From Cysteiniphilum halobium (GTDB lineage: Bacteria > Pseudomonadota > Gammaproteobacteria > Francisellales > Francisellaceae): DNA of 64,000 bases. This document shows, one piece after another, positions 54,362-63,763 of the stretch. The stretch is from positions 1 to 64,000 of the forward strand of contig NZ_QLIU01000052.1 of assembly GCF_003574425.1 (NCBI RefSeq). The letters run 5' to 3'. Under the pieces are notes generated by a model that was given only the letters and a program-made list of their open reading frames with translations, did no database searches and was not told where the DNA came from. Position numbers and translations under genes: made by a program. Each line of letters opens with the position of its first letter. The first letter of the stretch is position 1.

Positions 54362-56044
54362 ATGACAAATCAAAAGCTAAACCGTTATAGCCAAGTGCTC
54401 ACCCAAGATAAAACCCAAGGGGCCTCGCAAGCGATGCTCTATGGCACGGGGATGCATGAAGCAGATATGAAGAAAGCGCAAGTAGGTATTGCGAGTGTTT
54501 GGTATGAGGGAAATACTTGCAATATGCATTTAAATCAATTGGCACAATATGTAAAACATAGTGTTACTAAAGCAGATCTTGTTGGTATGCGCTTTAATAC
54601 CATTGGTGTTAGTGATGGTATTTCAATGGGTACCGATGGTATGAGTTACTCATTGCAATCTCGGGATTTAATCGCAGACTCGATTGAAACCGTGATGTCA
54701 GCACATTGGTATGATGGCTTGGTTGCTATCCCAGGTTGTGACAAAAACATGCCAGGATGCATGATGGCATTAGGACGACTCAATCGTCCTGGTTTTGTGA
54801 TTTATGGTGGTACGATTCAAGCGGGTGTTGTGCGTGGTAAACCTGTAGATATCGTTACAGCATTCCAAAGTTATGGCGCGTGTCTTGCTGGTAGCATTAG
54901 TGAGGAAGAACGCGTTGAGACGATTAAAAAAGCATGTCCTGGCGCTGGAGCATGTGGCGGTATGTATACTGCTAATACTATGGCGTGTGCGATTGAAGCA
55001 ATGGGTATGAGTTTGCCATTTAGCTCATCAACACCAGCAACTGATGTTAAGAAGATTCAAGAATGTGATAAGGCCGGTAGTGTTATCGAGAATCTATTGG
55101 CATTAGATATTAAACCACGCGATATCATGACTAAACACGCGTTTGAAAATGCAATGGTTGTGATCACGGCAATGGGGGGCTCAACCAATGCCGTTCTTCA
55201 TTTAATTGCTATTGCGCATTCGGTTGGTGTTAAATTAACCTTGGCTGATTTCCAGCGTATTAGTGACAAAGTGCCATTATTAGCTGACTTTAAACCAAGT
55301 GGTAAATATGTTATGGCAGACTTACATGCGATTGGTGGCACACCTGCTGTGATGAAAATGTTGCTAAAAGAAGGGCTGTTGCATGGTGATTGCATGACTG
55401 TAACCGGCAAAACATTGGCGGAGAATCTAGCTGAAGTTCAAGATCTACCAAAAGATAATGACATTATTCGTCCATTAACTAATCCTTTAAAAGCAACGGG
55501 GCATTTACAAATGCTATTTGGTAATATTGCCAGTGAAGGTTCAGTGGCTAAGATTACGGGCAAAGAAGGTGAAACCTTCACCGGAGTAGCAAACGTATTT
55601 GATGCTGAAGAAGAACTGGTAACTGCCGTTGAAGAAGGTCGTGTTAAAAAGGGTGACGTTATTGTTATTCGCTATGAAGGACCAAAAGGAGGCCCCGGTA
55701 TGCCAGAGATGTTAAAGCCAACCTCATTAATTATGGGGGCGGGTTTAGGGCAAGATGTCGCTCTTATCACCGATGGTCGTTTTTCAGGGGGATCACATGG
55801 CTTTATCGTTGGACATATTGCTCCTGAAGCACAAGTAGGAGGTAATCTTGCCTTGATTCAAAATGGTGATAAGATCACAATTGATGCTGTGAATAATCGC
55901 ATTGACGTTGACCTATCGGATGATGAGCTTAATGCGCGTCGCGCCAATTGGCGAGCACCTGAGCTTAAAGCTAAACAAGGCGCTTTGAAGAAGTATATTA
56001 AGACAGTTGCTTCTGCCTCTCAAGGTTGTGTCACTGATTTGTGA
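54362..56044 (+). CDS. ilvD: Dihydroxy-acid dehydratase
   Basis: 560 residues. Iron-sulfur enzyme that dehydrates dihydroxy acids to the 2-keto precursors of valine and isoleucine. Cluster ligands are in [19 protein letters not shown] and [17 protein letters not shown]. Other conserved blocks: [48 protein letters not shown], and [23 protein letters not shown]. It ends the ilv operon in this window; ilvC, ilvE and ilvA are not here. AAAGGAATAGAATCAT precedes the start. Confidence 0.96.
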   Translation: MTNQKLNRYSQVLTQDKTQGASQAMLYGTGMHEADMKKAQVGIASVWYEGNTCNMHLNQLAQYVKHSVTKADLVGMRFNTIGVSDGISMGTDGMSYSLQSRDLIADSIETVMSAHWYDGLVAIPGCDKNMPGCMMALGRLNRPGFVIYGGTIQAGVVRGKPVDIVTAFQSYGACLAGSISEEERVETIKKACPGAGACGGMYTANTMACAIEAMGMSLPFSSSTPATDVKKIQECDKAGSVIENLLALDIKPRDIMTKHAFENAMVVITAMGGSTNAVLHLIAIAHSVGVKLTLADFQRISDKVPLLADFKPSGKYVMADLHAIGGTPAVMKMLLKEGLLHGDCMTVTGKTLAENLAEVQDLPKDNDIIRPLTNPLKATGHLQMLFGNIASEGSVAKITGKEGETFTGVANVFDAEEELVTAVEEGRVKKGDVIVIRYEGPKGGPGMPEMLKPTSLIMGAGLGQDVALITDGRFSGGSHGFIVGHIAPEAQVGGNLALIQNGDKITIDAVNNRIDVDLSDDELNARRANWRAPELKAKQGALKKYIKTVASASQGCVTDL

Positions 56045-56057
56045 TATTTAAAAATGA

Positions 56058-56258
56058 CAAAAAGTCATAAAATCATCTAGCGTTTTTGATGACAATTTGT
56101 CATATTTTGACGTAGCAGGACATAATTATCGCATGGTAACGATTGTTGATTATGATTTTGCAGTGATTGATGTGCGCCATATATGGACGCACGAAGAGTA
56201 TAACAAAAAGCAAAGCATACTCAAAAAAGAGGCAAAGAAGCATGCTAACGATAAATGA
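56058..56258 (+). pseudogene. Truncated HigB-like toxin
   Basis: The frame reads LSYFDVAGHNYRMVTIVDYD then FAVIDVRHIWTHEEYNKK to a stop at 56256. It aligns with the C-terminal half of the intact HigB at 42.5 kb (VFNIGGNAYRLITTIHYN... IWTHAEYSK). The first 50 or so residues are missing: an in-frame stop lies at 56055, and the only ATG (56133) is internal to the conserved core. The end overlaps the antitoxin start by 17 bases, as in a working pair. Confidence 0.8.
56089..56103. promoter_or_regulatory. Palindromic operator candidate at the second antitoxin locus
   Basis: ATGACAA-t-TTGTCAT is a perfect 7-bp inverted repeat, similar in its half-sites to the palindrome upstream of the 42.8 kb pair. 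A second inverted repeat, ATGAC-aaaaa-GTCAT, lies at 56054-56068. These may be antitoxin binding sites. Confidence 0.5.
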
Positions 56259-56643
56259 TATTAGTAAATCTTGGGTTTTATTAATGCCATATTTAGAGGC
56301 ATACAAAACAAAGAAACAGTATGAGGCATCAAAGCAATTATTGCGTGAACTCATGGGCTTGCCAACTGGTGAGAGAACAGTCGAGATCCAATCTTTTGCC
56401 AAAACATTAGCTAAGCAAGTCGCTTATTATGAACAGAAACATTTAGGTGCAGATAATAGTGCAGAGGCTAAAGATATCTTAGCTTATCTAATAAAAGCAA
56501 ATGGCTTAACTCAAAAAGATTTGCCTGAGATTGGTTCACAGTCACTGGTGTCTAAGATTCTAAATGGTGAAAGAGAATTAACACTCGAGCATATCAAAGC
56601 GTTATCCAAGCGTTTTAATGTTTCCATTAATACTTGGTTTTGA
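56242..56643 (+). CDS. Orphan HigA-like antitoxin
   Basis: 133 residues from MLTINDISKSW. The frame is open upstream to 56167, but that extension overlaps the toxin fragment and is not conserved-looking. The C-terminal XRE domain (LIKANGLTQKDLPEIGSQSLVSKILNGERELTLEHIKALSKRFNVSINTWF) matches the antitoxin at 42.0 kb in layout and wording (ILNGERELTLEHIKALSKRF versus FLNGHRQLTLEQVAKLSKRF). Its toxin partner is truncated, so it may persist as a stand-alone repressor or anti-addiction factor. Confidence 0.85.
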   Translation: MLTINDISKSWVLLMPYLEAYKTKKQYEASKQLLRELMGLPTGERTVEIQSFAKTLAKQVAYYEQKHLGADNSAEAKDILAYLIKANGLTQKDLPEIGSQSLVSKILNGERELTLEHIKALSKRFNVSINTWF

Positions 56644-56690
56644 TATGTCATTCGTAATGGTATTCGTTTTATTGAAGTAACATTCTCGTA

Positions 56691-56785
56691 CCCTGAGCGC
56701 AGTCGAAGGGTGTTTCCCTAAGAAAGGCTTCGACTAGGCTCAGCCAACAGCCACACAATGATGGCTTCGACTAAGCTCAGCCAAC
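56691..56785. repeat. Second REP-like family, three copies
   Basis: A full inverted unit CCCTGAGCGCAGTCGAAGGG (56691-56710) is followed by two same-family units in opposite orientation: GCTTCGACTAGGCTCAGCC (about 56727-56745) and GCTTCGACTAAGCTCAGCC (about 56764-56782). They lie between the antitoxin gene and convergent pepA. The family also occurs at 49.1-49.2 kb and is distinct from the CATGAATTG repeats near 6-7 kb. Confidence 0.8.
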
Positions 56786-56824
56786 GGTTAAATAATGAAG
56801 GCGAGCGGTGATATGGATATTGTC

Positions 56825-58228
56825 TTATTTTACTTGGTTGATTATGTATTGTGTTAACATCGGTACAGGACGTCCAGTGGCGGTGGCTTTTTCGAAACCT
56901 TTCATTGCTGAACCTGCAATATCTAAATGTGCCCAAGTGTATTTTTCAGTGAATTTCGATAAGAACAGTGCTGCGGTAATACTGCCTGCTGCTGGGCCAC
57001 CAATATTATATACATCAGCAATCTCACTTTTTAACTGTTCATGATATGCTTGGTGCAAAGGCATGTGCCAGGCGTGATCATGGCTTTCTTCAGCGGCAAG
57101 CTTAATATCATTGACTAATGCATCGCTATTGCCGAACAGTCCGCTGATATCTCCACCAAGAGAGATGACCATGGCCCCTGTTAAGGTCGCAATATCAATC
57201 ACAACTTTTGGATCATAGCGTTCTATATAGGTCAGTGTATCGCATAGCGCTAAGCGACCCTCGGCATCGGTATTACCGACTTCAACAGTAATACCTTTCA
57301 TACTTGTTAATACATCACCTGGACGATAGGAGTTACCATCAATGGAGTTTTCAACTAGGGCAACAGCACCTATGACATTAACCGGCAACTTAAGTTCAAT
57401 AATTGCTTTCATTGTACCAAATACAGTGGCGGCTCCTCCCATATCCATCTTCATGCTAGCCATACTTTGCCATTGCTTTAAGCATAAACCACCAGTGTCG
57501 TAGACTAAACCTTTACCAACTAAAACAATCGGTTTATCATCCTTACTACCACCGTGGTATTCCATACAAGCAATATAGCTGGGCATGCTCGAACCACGTC
57601 CTACGGCAGTAATGCAGCCCATGCCAAGTTTATGCATTTCATCCTCACCAATATAATGCAATGTACCATGTTTACTACTATCCATTAATTTTTTTGCTTC
57701 GTTTAATAGATAGTCAGTTGTACAGATATTTGCTGGGAAGTTTTTCAGGTCCTTGGCATAGTTTTGTCCGTGCGCCACTGCTTGTGCAATGTGAATCTCA
57801 TTAGCTACTTCAGTGGCTTTTTGGGTGAGTATATCCACTTGTGTTAATTTGAAGGTTTCTTTTTCGGATTTTAATTGATCAAAGACATAGGCAGCATTGA
57901 TTAATGCCTCAATAAACGTACGAATATGATTATCGCCAATTGCTTTGATATCTACTGCAAAACGATCAATATTGAGTAGTTTTAACTGTTTATAAGCTGC
58001 AACAACGGCTTTTCTTAATGCGCTAATATTTAGTTTGTCTTTATCACCTAAACCAACAGCAAGATAGTTTTTATCATTTTCTATTCCAAAATAAGTGCTT
58101 GCTACTTTGGCTTTAAAAAGTCCTTGAGTCAATGCATTTTGAATGGTTGCGATAGTGCTATTGTCATTGCTAAAAACAAATATGATTTTAGTCTGTAATG
58201 GGCTTTGTGTTAGTGCGTTAATCTGCAT
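56825..58228 (-). CDS. pepA: Leucyl aminopeptidase (M17, PepA/PepB family)
   Basis: 467 residues. Two-metal cytosolic exopeptidase. Metal and catalytic motifs are VGKGLVYDTGGLCLKQWQSMASMKMDMGGAATVFG and VEVGNTDAEGRLALCDTLTYIE. The start was set at the Met of MQINALTQ because GAGGGA lies 6 bases upstream; a start 12 bases earlier lacks this. The N-terminal alpha/beta domain (about 1-160) is shorter than in E. coli PepA, nearer to PepB-like members. A single gene. Confidence 0.92.
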   Translation of the reverse strand: MQINALTQSPLQTKIIFVFSNDNSTIATIQNALTQGLFKAKVASTYFGIENDKNYLAVGLGDKDKLNISALRKAVVAAYKQLKLLNIDRFAVDIKAIGDNHIRTFIEALINAAYVFDQLKSEKETFKLTQVDILTQKATEVANEIHIAQAVAHGQNYAKDLKNFPANICTTDYLLNEAKKLMDSSKHGTLHYIGEDEMHKLGMGCITAVGRGSSMPSYIACMEYHGGSKDDKPIVLVGKGLVYDTGGLCLKQWQSMASMKMDMGGAATVFGTMKAIIELKLPVNVIGAVALVENSIDGNSYRPGDVLTSMKGITVEVGNTDAEGRLALCDTLTYIERYDPKVVIDIATLTGAMVISLGGDISGLFGNSDALVNDIKLAAEESHDHAWHMPLHQAYHEQLKSEIADVYNIGGPAAGSITAALFLSKFTEKYTWAHLDIAGSAMKGFEKATATGRPVPMLTQYIINQVK

Positions 58229-58312
58229 AATATCCCTCATGATGTTGGGTTAAAAATTCAGGTTTGCAGTGTCGCATAGATATAAAGCTATTTGCAAGTT
58301 ACAACCAGCAGA

Positions 58313-58834
58313 TTAGAACGCATAGCTGACACCAAATGTATATGCATCAGCAAAAGGTTGCTCACCACGATTGTATAAAAAGTAACGACTACTTTGGAAA
58401 AAGATATTGAAGTTCAATACTTGATAGCCCATCCCAATGGCAACGGCTGGGCGCCATAATGTGTTAGGGAATAAGCTTTCATCAATACCTAAGATGCGGT
58501 TATAGGCGTAGCCTGCTTTGGCGGTGAGATTTAAACCCAGTGGTAGACTTATATTTGCCGTTGCATAAAACGGAATTGTCATTAAATTCCCGGTTTGATT
58601 GCTGAGCTTAACCGTACTATTTAGATAGTTTAACTCTGTTTCTACACCCATTCTCAATAGAGGAAAAACAGAAAATTGATAGCCCACAAGAAGGCCTGTT
58701 GTGACATTATTATTTGCATTTAGCTGGCTGGATGAGTGGCTGACACCACCTTGAGCACCGATGTAAAGATCCGCGTAAGCCAAATTTGAGCCAATTATGT
58801 TGGCTAATATAAGATAAGCGAGTATTTTTTTCAT
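58313..58834 (-). CDS. Small outer-membrane beta-barrel protein, paralogue of the 49.3 kb gene
   Basis: 173 residues from MKKILAYL, with signal peptide LAYLILANIIGSNLAYA and a barrel-like mature region: GLLVGYQFSVFPLLRMGVETELNYL, LTAKAGYAYNRILG, LWRPAVAIGMGYQV, and a final strand FGVSYAF. The block KAGYAYN...LWRPxxAxGxGxQ is shared with the 190-residue barrel, so the two are duplicates. The frame is open upstream to 58930, but that part overlaps gnd and is not signal-like. Confidence 0.83.
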   Translation of the reverse strand: MKKILAYLILANIIGSNLAYADLYIGAQGGVSHSSSQLNANNNVTTGLLVGYQFSVFPLLRMGVETELNYLNSTVKLSNQTGNLMTIPFYATANISLPLGLNLTAKAGYAYNRILGIDESLFPNTLWRPAVAIGMGYQVLNFNIFFQSSRYFLYNRGEQPFADAYTFGVSYAF

Positions 58835-58859
58835 GACATTTAATCCTTTAGTGTAATGC

Positions 58860-60320
58860 TTAGATATTGTAGCCAGAAGAAGATACATTGCTATTTGAAC
58901 CAATCCAGTCCGTATGGAAAAACTCGCCACGCGCTTTATCTAAACGCTCATAAGTGTGTGCACCAAAATAATCACGTTGTGCTTGCAGTAGATTTGCTGG
59001 CAGGCGTCCTGTGCTAAAGCCATCAAAAAAGCTTAAGCCTGAAGTCAATGCAGGCATGGCGATGCCTTGTTCAACGCCTTTTGAAACGATTCTACGTACA
59101 CTTGGTAAGGCTTTGCTAATAATCTCTTTAAAATAATCATCAAACAGTAAGTTTTGTAGTTGCGCGTTGTTGTCAAATGCGGCTTTAATTTTATCTAAAA
59201 ACACGCTGCGGATAATGCAGCCTTCGCGCCACATCAGTGCAATATCGCCATAATTCAGATCCCAGTTGTAATGCTTGGATGCTTCTTGCATGAGCATATA
59301 GCCTTGTGCATAAGAGATGATTTTAGCAAATAAAAGTGACTGTTGTAGGTCATGTAACCACTTATCAGAAACTGTGAGTTTATCATATGATTTCTTGCCA
59401 TAAATCGCCTCGGCCTCAACACGGATATCTTTTTGTGCAGAGATGCAGCGCGCGAAAACGCTCTCAGCAATCAAAGTTAATGGAATACCTAAATCAAGTG
59501 CATTAATGCCTGTCCATTTGCCTGTGCCTTTTTGGCCTGCGGCATCTAATATACGATCGATAACATAGCCTTCGGCATCTTTGAATTTGAGAATGTTGGC
59601 AGTGATTTCAATTAAATAACTATCTAACTCGGTTTTATTCCATTTTTCAAAGATTTCACTTAGTTTTTCATTGTTTAAACCTAGCAGGTCTTTCATAAAC
59701 TGATAAGCTTCGCAAATCAATTGCATATCACCGTATTCGATACCATTGTGAACCATCTTGACAAAGTGACCAGCGCCGCCATTGCCAACCCACTCGCAGC
59801 ATGCTTCACCGGCAGGTGTTTTGGCTGCAATTGCTTGGAAAATAGGTTTTACTGCATTCCATGCTTCAGGCATGCCACCAGGCATCATTGACGGGCCGAA
59901 GCGCGCCCCTTCTTCGCCACCTGATACACCCGTACCAATAAAGTAAATCCCTTTGGCTTTGAGTGCATGTGTGCGACGTTCACTATCGGTAAAATTGGAG
60001 TTACCACCATCGATGATGATGTCACCTTTATCTAAATGTGGCACTAAAGCATCAATAAACTGATCGACAACGTCACCTGCTTTTACCATTAACATAATTT
60101 TGCGCGGACTTTTTAGTTTAGACAGCATATCTTCAATCGAGTAAGCACCAATAATATTGGTTCCCTTGGCATTACCATTTAAAAACGAATCCACTTTGCT
60201 GGTTGTGCGATTATAAGCAACGACATCAAAACCATGGTCATTCATATTTAAAATCAGATTTTGCCCCATTACCGCAAGGCCAATAACGGCGATATCTCCC
60301 TTTTGTTGCATCGTTTGCAT
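58860..60320 (-). CDS. gnd: 6-phosphogluconate dehydrogenase, decarboxylating
   Basis: 486 residues. Oxidative pentose phosphate enzyme producing ribulose-5-phosphate and NADPH. N-terminal NADP site IAVIGLAVMGQNLILNMNDHGFDVVAYNRT, substrate motif GGNSNFTDSERR, and catalytic block GNGGAGHFVKMVHNGIEYGDMQLI. IRSVFLDKI lies in the helical C-terminal half. Start at MQTMQQKGD chosen because AGGAG lies 8 bases before it. Length is a little above E. coli Gnd (468). Single gene. Confidence 0.95.
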   Translation of the reverse strand: MQTMQQKGDIAVIGLAVMGQNLILNMNDHGFDVVAYNRTTSKVDSFLNGNAKGTNIIGAYSIEDMLSKLKSPRKIMLMVKAGDVVDQFIDALVPHLDKGDIIIDGGNSNFTDSERRTHALKAKGIYFIGTGVSGGEEGARFGPSMMPGGMPEAWNAVKPIFQAIAAKTPAGEACCEWVGNGGAGHFVKMVHNGIEYGDMQLICEAYQFMKDLLGLNNEKLSEIFEKWNKTELDSYLIEITANILKFKDAEGYVIDRILDAAGQKGTGKWTGINALDLGIPLTLIAESVFARCISAQKDIRVEAEAIYGKKSYDKLTVSDKWLHDLQQSLLFAKIISYAQGYMLMQEASKHYNWDLNYGDIALMWREGCIIRSVFLDKIKAAFDNNAQLQNLLFDDYFKEIISKALPSVRRIVSKGVEQGIAMPALTSGLSFFDGFSTGRLPANLLQAQRDYFGAHTYERLDKARGEFFHTDWIGSNSNVSSSGYNI

Positions 60321-60462
60321 CAAAGCACTCCTAAAGTCATTTTGCATTTTGTGAGCATTTTAAAACTTTAGTTAGGTAAGATAAAGGCTTTTATTGGAGC
60401 TGAAAAAAGGTAACAAAAATAAAGTAAAAGAAGTTTTTTGTGTTGATGTGTGCGCTAATTTA

Positions 60463-61680
60463 TTAATGACATATAAAAAAAGGATACACAGCAATAATGT
60501 GATCAGGGGATGTCATTAATGCAATAATCCGCGCGTTAGTACGATCTTTGGCAGGAATGCCTTGCTCTTGGAAAATCACTTTTAAGCTTTGGCTTTTATG
60601 TCTATAAAGGGGGCGGCAACGGTCGCCTGCTTGACGTGGGCGAATGATTAGATCATTAAGTGTAAATGTTGTTTGCTGTTGTTTATTGAGCCAATGCAAT
60701 ATATCCATTGTAGTAACAGTTAATGATGCAGATGATATATTAGACTCATTAATAACTAGATATCCTTTTGTTATAGATAAATGATTTTCAGTCAGTGTAT
60801 AGTGCCAATTGCCATGCATGCTTTGTGTCCCGGCATAAATTTGTAAGAATTGCACTTGTGATGGGTAGAGCTTATGTAGAGTTAGCCACATTTTTAATAA
60901 TTGCTTTTGCTGTAGTGGTGAATGTTTTTTGAATTTAAACAAATCAAGACGATTTTCTGTCATGATCTTTGCTAAATATGGTGCTAATAACTCATCTATT
61001 AAACGATCTGCTTCAGCGCATAATTCAGCACTGCGCGTCAAGGTCATATCTGCTTGGGGCAGAATTTCACGCAAGTTAGGCATGATATTGTGACGAATTG
61101 CATTGCGTCGAAAGTCAGTTGATTGATTGCTTTCATCTTCAATCCATATGAGATGATGACTTTGACAATATTCGATAAGCTCACGCTTTCTCAGATCTAA
61201 AAAAGGGCGAAGGAGCAAGCCATTGGCAAAGGTTTTTTGTTTAGCAATTGCCGCAAGCCCTTTTAAGCCACTACCGCGCAATGCTTGCAACAGAAATGTT
61301 TCCGCTTGATCTTCAATATGATGTGCAGTAAGTAGCAAGCTATTTGGTGTCTTTTGCATCACAGATTCAAAAAATGCATAGCGTTCAGTGCGTGCCCAGC
61401 TTTCAATGTTATTACGTTTTAATGGTGGCGAAAGTCGGTGTGTAATAAATGCGATATTCAATTGAGCTGCCTGAGTTTGACAAATATCAAGCCAGTGATC
61501 GGCATTTTCACTTAAACCATGGTGAATATGAATCGCATGGATATGAATGTTACTTTTCAGTTGTGTAACCAGATGCACTAAGGCAGTAGAGTCAACACCA
61601 CCGCTGTAAGCGACATAAAGATGCTGAATACGGTGTTGTGTTACAACATCATCGATCAGAGTAAGTGCTGCTTGGTGCAT
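60463..61680 (-). CDS. tilS: tRNA(Ile)-lysidine synthase TilS
   Basis: 405 residues. Converts C34 of tRNA-Ile(CAU) to lysidine so it reads AUA. The PP-loop YSGGVDSTALVHL binds ATP; HIHHGLSENADHW and LLTAHHIEDQAETFLLQALRGSGLKGLAAI are conserved in the N-terminal ATPase domain, and DESNQSTDFRRNAIRHNIMP follows. The C-terminal domain contains RPRQAGDRCRPLYRHKSQSLKVIFQEQGIP. It begins about 8 bases after serA in the lgt-thyA-serA-tilS order. Confidence 0.95.
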   Translation of the reverse strand: MHQAALTLIDDVVTQHRIQHLYVAYSGGVDSTALVHLVTQLKSNIHIHAIHIHHGLSENADHWLDICQTQAAQLNIAFITHRLSPPLKRNNIESWARTERYAFFESVMQKTPNSLLLTAHHIEDQAETFLLQALRGSGLKGLAAIAKQKTFANGLLLRPFLDLRKRELIEYCQSHHLIWIEDESNQSTDFRRNAIRHNIMPNLREILPQADMTLTRSAELCAEADRLIDELLAPYLAKIMTENRLDLFKFKKHSPLQQKQLLKMWLTLHKLYPSQVQFLQIYAGTQSMHGNWHYTLTENHLSITKGYLVINESNISSASLTVTTMDILHWLNKQQQTTFTLNDLIIRPRQAGDRCRPLYRHKSQSLKVIFQEQGIPAKDRTNARIIALMTSPDHIIAVYPFFICH

Positions 61681-61688
61681 AGATTAAA

Positions 61689-62930
61689 TTAGAATAAAAC
61701 ACGTGAACGTATCGTGCCATCAATGGCTTTAAGCTTCTGTAGTAAGGCACGTGAGGTTTCTTCACTGCTATTGATATCAATTACAACATAGCCAATATTG
61801 GCAAGTGTACGTAAAAATTGACCTTCGACGTTGACATTGTGATCAAAGAAAACACGGTTAATTGCACGCATCATTCCAGGCTTATTCTCATGGATATGTA
61901 AGATGCGATGAACATTATCTTGTGTTGGCAAGGATAACTCAGGAAAGTTCACTGCTGAAATCGTTGAGCCGTTGTCACTGTATTTGATGAGTTTATCCGC
62001 AACTTCAACGGCAATATTTTGTTGTGCTTCTAGGGTACTACCACCGATGTGTGGGGTGAGAAAAACATTATCCAAACCAATGAGCTCACTTTCAAAAGGT
62101 TCGCTGTTGCTTGATGGCTCTTTGGGAAAAACGTCAACTGCTGCACCCTTTATGTGTTTGGCCTTAAGTGCTTGTGCCAATGCATTAATATCAACAACAT
62201 TACCACGTGAAGCATTGATTAAAACACTGCCTTTTTTCATGATTTTTAGTTCTTTGGCTGTGATCATGTTTCTAGTGGCGGGTGTATCAGGTACATGTAA
62301 AGTGACGATATCAGCCTCATCTAATAACACATTTAGATTGATACTAGCTGAAGCATTACCAAGAGGCAGTTTATTTTCAATATCATAAAAAATGACTTTT
62401 AAGCCTAAGCTTTCAGCAAGGACACTCACTTGCGAGCCAATATGACCATAACCAATAATGCCTAGCGTTTTGCCGCGTACCTCATGTGCGCCAATGGCAG
62501 ATTTGCTCCAGTTTTGGCGATGCATTTGCATGTTTTTATCAACAACATTGCGATAAAGCAAGATCATCTGACCAATGACAAGCTCAGCGACACTACGCGT
62601 ATTGGAAAAAGGCGCATTAAAAACAGGAATGCCAAGGCTTTGCGCAGTTGTTAGGTCGACTTGATTAGTGCCAATACAAAAGCAACCAATTGCAATCAAA
62701 TGCGGGCAAGCTTTTAAGACATTTTCGGTTAATTGAGTACGTGAACGCACACCAACGATCTTGACACTTTGCAAAGCATCAATAAGTGCTGTGTTATCCA
62801 ATGCGTGTGTTAATGATGAAATGTTACTATAACCTGCTTGGACAAAAGCATTATGTGCTTGAGCATGAACACCTTCAAGTAATAATACTTTAATGGCACT
62901 GCGATCAAGAGATGTGGTTTGTTCATTCAT
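61689..62930 (-). CDS. serA: D-3-phosphoglycerate dehydrogenase
   Basis: 413 residues, as in E. coli SerA (410). First step of serine synthesis. NAD-binding motif GKTLGIIGYGHIGSQVSVLAESLGLKVIFYD, catalytic-region INASRGNVVDINALAQAL, and the His in LTPHIGGSTLEAQ. A C-terminal ACT domain (about 335-413, RILHIHENKPGMMRAINRVF) is the serine-binding feedback module. Start overlaps the thyA stop by one base, so translation is coupled. Confidence 0.95.
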   Translation of the reverse strand: MNEQTTSLDRSAIKVLLLEGVHAQAHNAFVQAGYSNISSLTHALDNTALIDALQSVKIVGVRSRTQLTENVLKACPHLIAIGCFCIGTNQVDLTTAQSLGIPVFNAPFSNTRSVAELVIGQMILLYRNVVDKNMQMHRQNWSKSAIGAHEVRGKTLGIIGYGHIGSQVSVLAESLGLKVIFYDIENKLPLGNASASINLNVLLDEADIVTLHVPDTPATRNMITAKELKIMKKGSVLINASRGNVVDINALAQALKAKHIKGAAVDVFPKEPSSNSEPFESELIGLDNVFLTPHIGGSTLEAQQNIAVEVADKLIKYSDNGSTISAVNFPELSLPTQDNVHRILHIHENKPGMMRAINRVFFDHNVNVEGQFLRTLANIGYVVIDINSSEETSRALLQKLKAIDGTIRSRVLF

Positions 62931-63763
62931 TAGACGGCTACCTGTGCTTTAATGGCTGGGTGACATTGATAGTTGACGATTTCAAAGTCATCGAATTGAT
63001 AATCAAAAATTGAGGGTGCCTTGCGTTTAATGTGTAGCTTTGGCAATGGCAATGGCGAGCGAGCGAGTTGTTCATTGATCTGATCGTGATGATTATTATA
63101 AATATGGCAATCACCTCCTGACCAAATAAACGCGCCAATATCTAAGTCGCATTCTTTAGCAACGATATGTGTCAATAACGCATAAGAGGCAATATTAAAC
63201 GGTACGCCCAAAAAAGCATCTGCAGAGCGCTGGGTGAGCATGCAGGATAATTTACCCTCAGCAACATAAAATTGAAAAAGCGTATGACAAGGGGGCAACG
63301 CCGCTTTGCCCATTCTGACATTATCCTGAGGTGAGATCGATTCATCCGGTAATACGCTAGGGTTCCAGCTATTAACAATGATTCGTCTTGAATCAGGGCG
63401 TGTCTTAATAAGATTAATCACCTGTTGAATTTGATCAATTGTCTCACCATCAGGTGTTTGCCAGCTGCGCCATTGTTTGCCATAAATTGGGCCAAGATCA
63501 CCATCTTCAAGTGCCCAGTCATTCCAGATGCGCACGCCATTTTCGGCAAGATAATTATTATTGGTATCGCCCTTTAAGAACCATAATAATTCGTGAATGA
63601 CGCTTTTAATATGAATCTTCTTCGTTGTAACTAATGGGAAACCTTCGGTTAAATCAAAACGCATTTGATAACCAAAAATGCTTTGCGTTCCTGTACCTGT
63701 GCGATCCGTCTTAGTGACGCCATGCTCCTTGATGTGGCGCAAGAAATTAAGATATTGCTGCAT
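62930..63763 (-). CDS. thyA: Thymidylate synthase
   Basis: 277 residues. Makes dTMP from dUMP and methylene-tetrahydrofolate, producing the dihydrofolate recycled by folA (40.1 kb). N-terminal [35 protein letters not shown], and the active-site cysteine in [33 protein letters not shown] and a late [14 protein letters not shown] complete the pattern. Slightly longer than E. coli ThyA (264). Its start overlaps the lgt 3' end by about 17 bases. Confidence 0.97.
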   Translation of the reverse strand: MQQYLNFLRHIKEHGVTKTDRTGTGTQSIFGYQMRFDLTEGFPLVTTKKIHIKSVIHELLWFLKGDTNNNYLAENGVRIWNDWALEDGDLGPIYGKQWRSWQTPDGETIDQIQQVINLIKTRPDSRRIIVNSWNPSVLPDESISPQDNVRMGKAALPPCHTLFQFYVAEGKLSCMLTQRSADAFLGVPFNIASYALLTHIVAKECDLDIGAFIWSGGDCHIYNNHHDQINEQLARSPLPLPKLHIKRKAPSIFDYQFDDFEIVNYQCHPAIKAQVAV

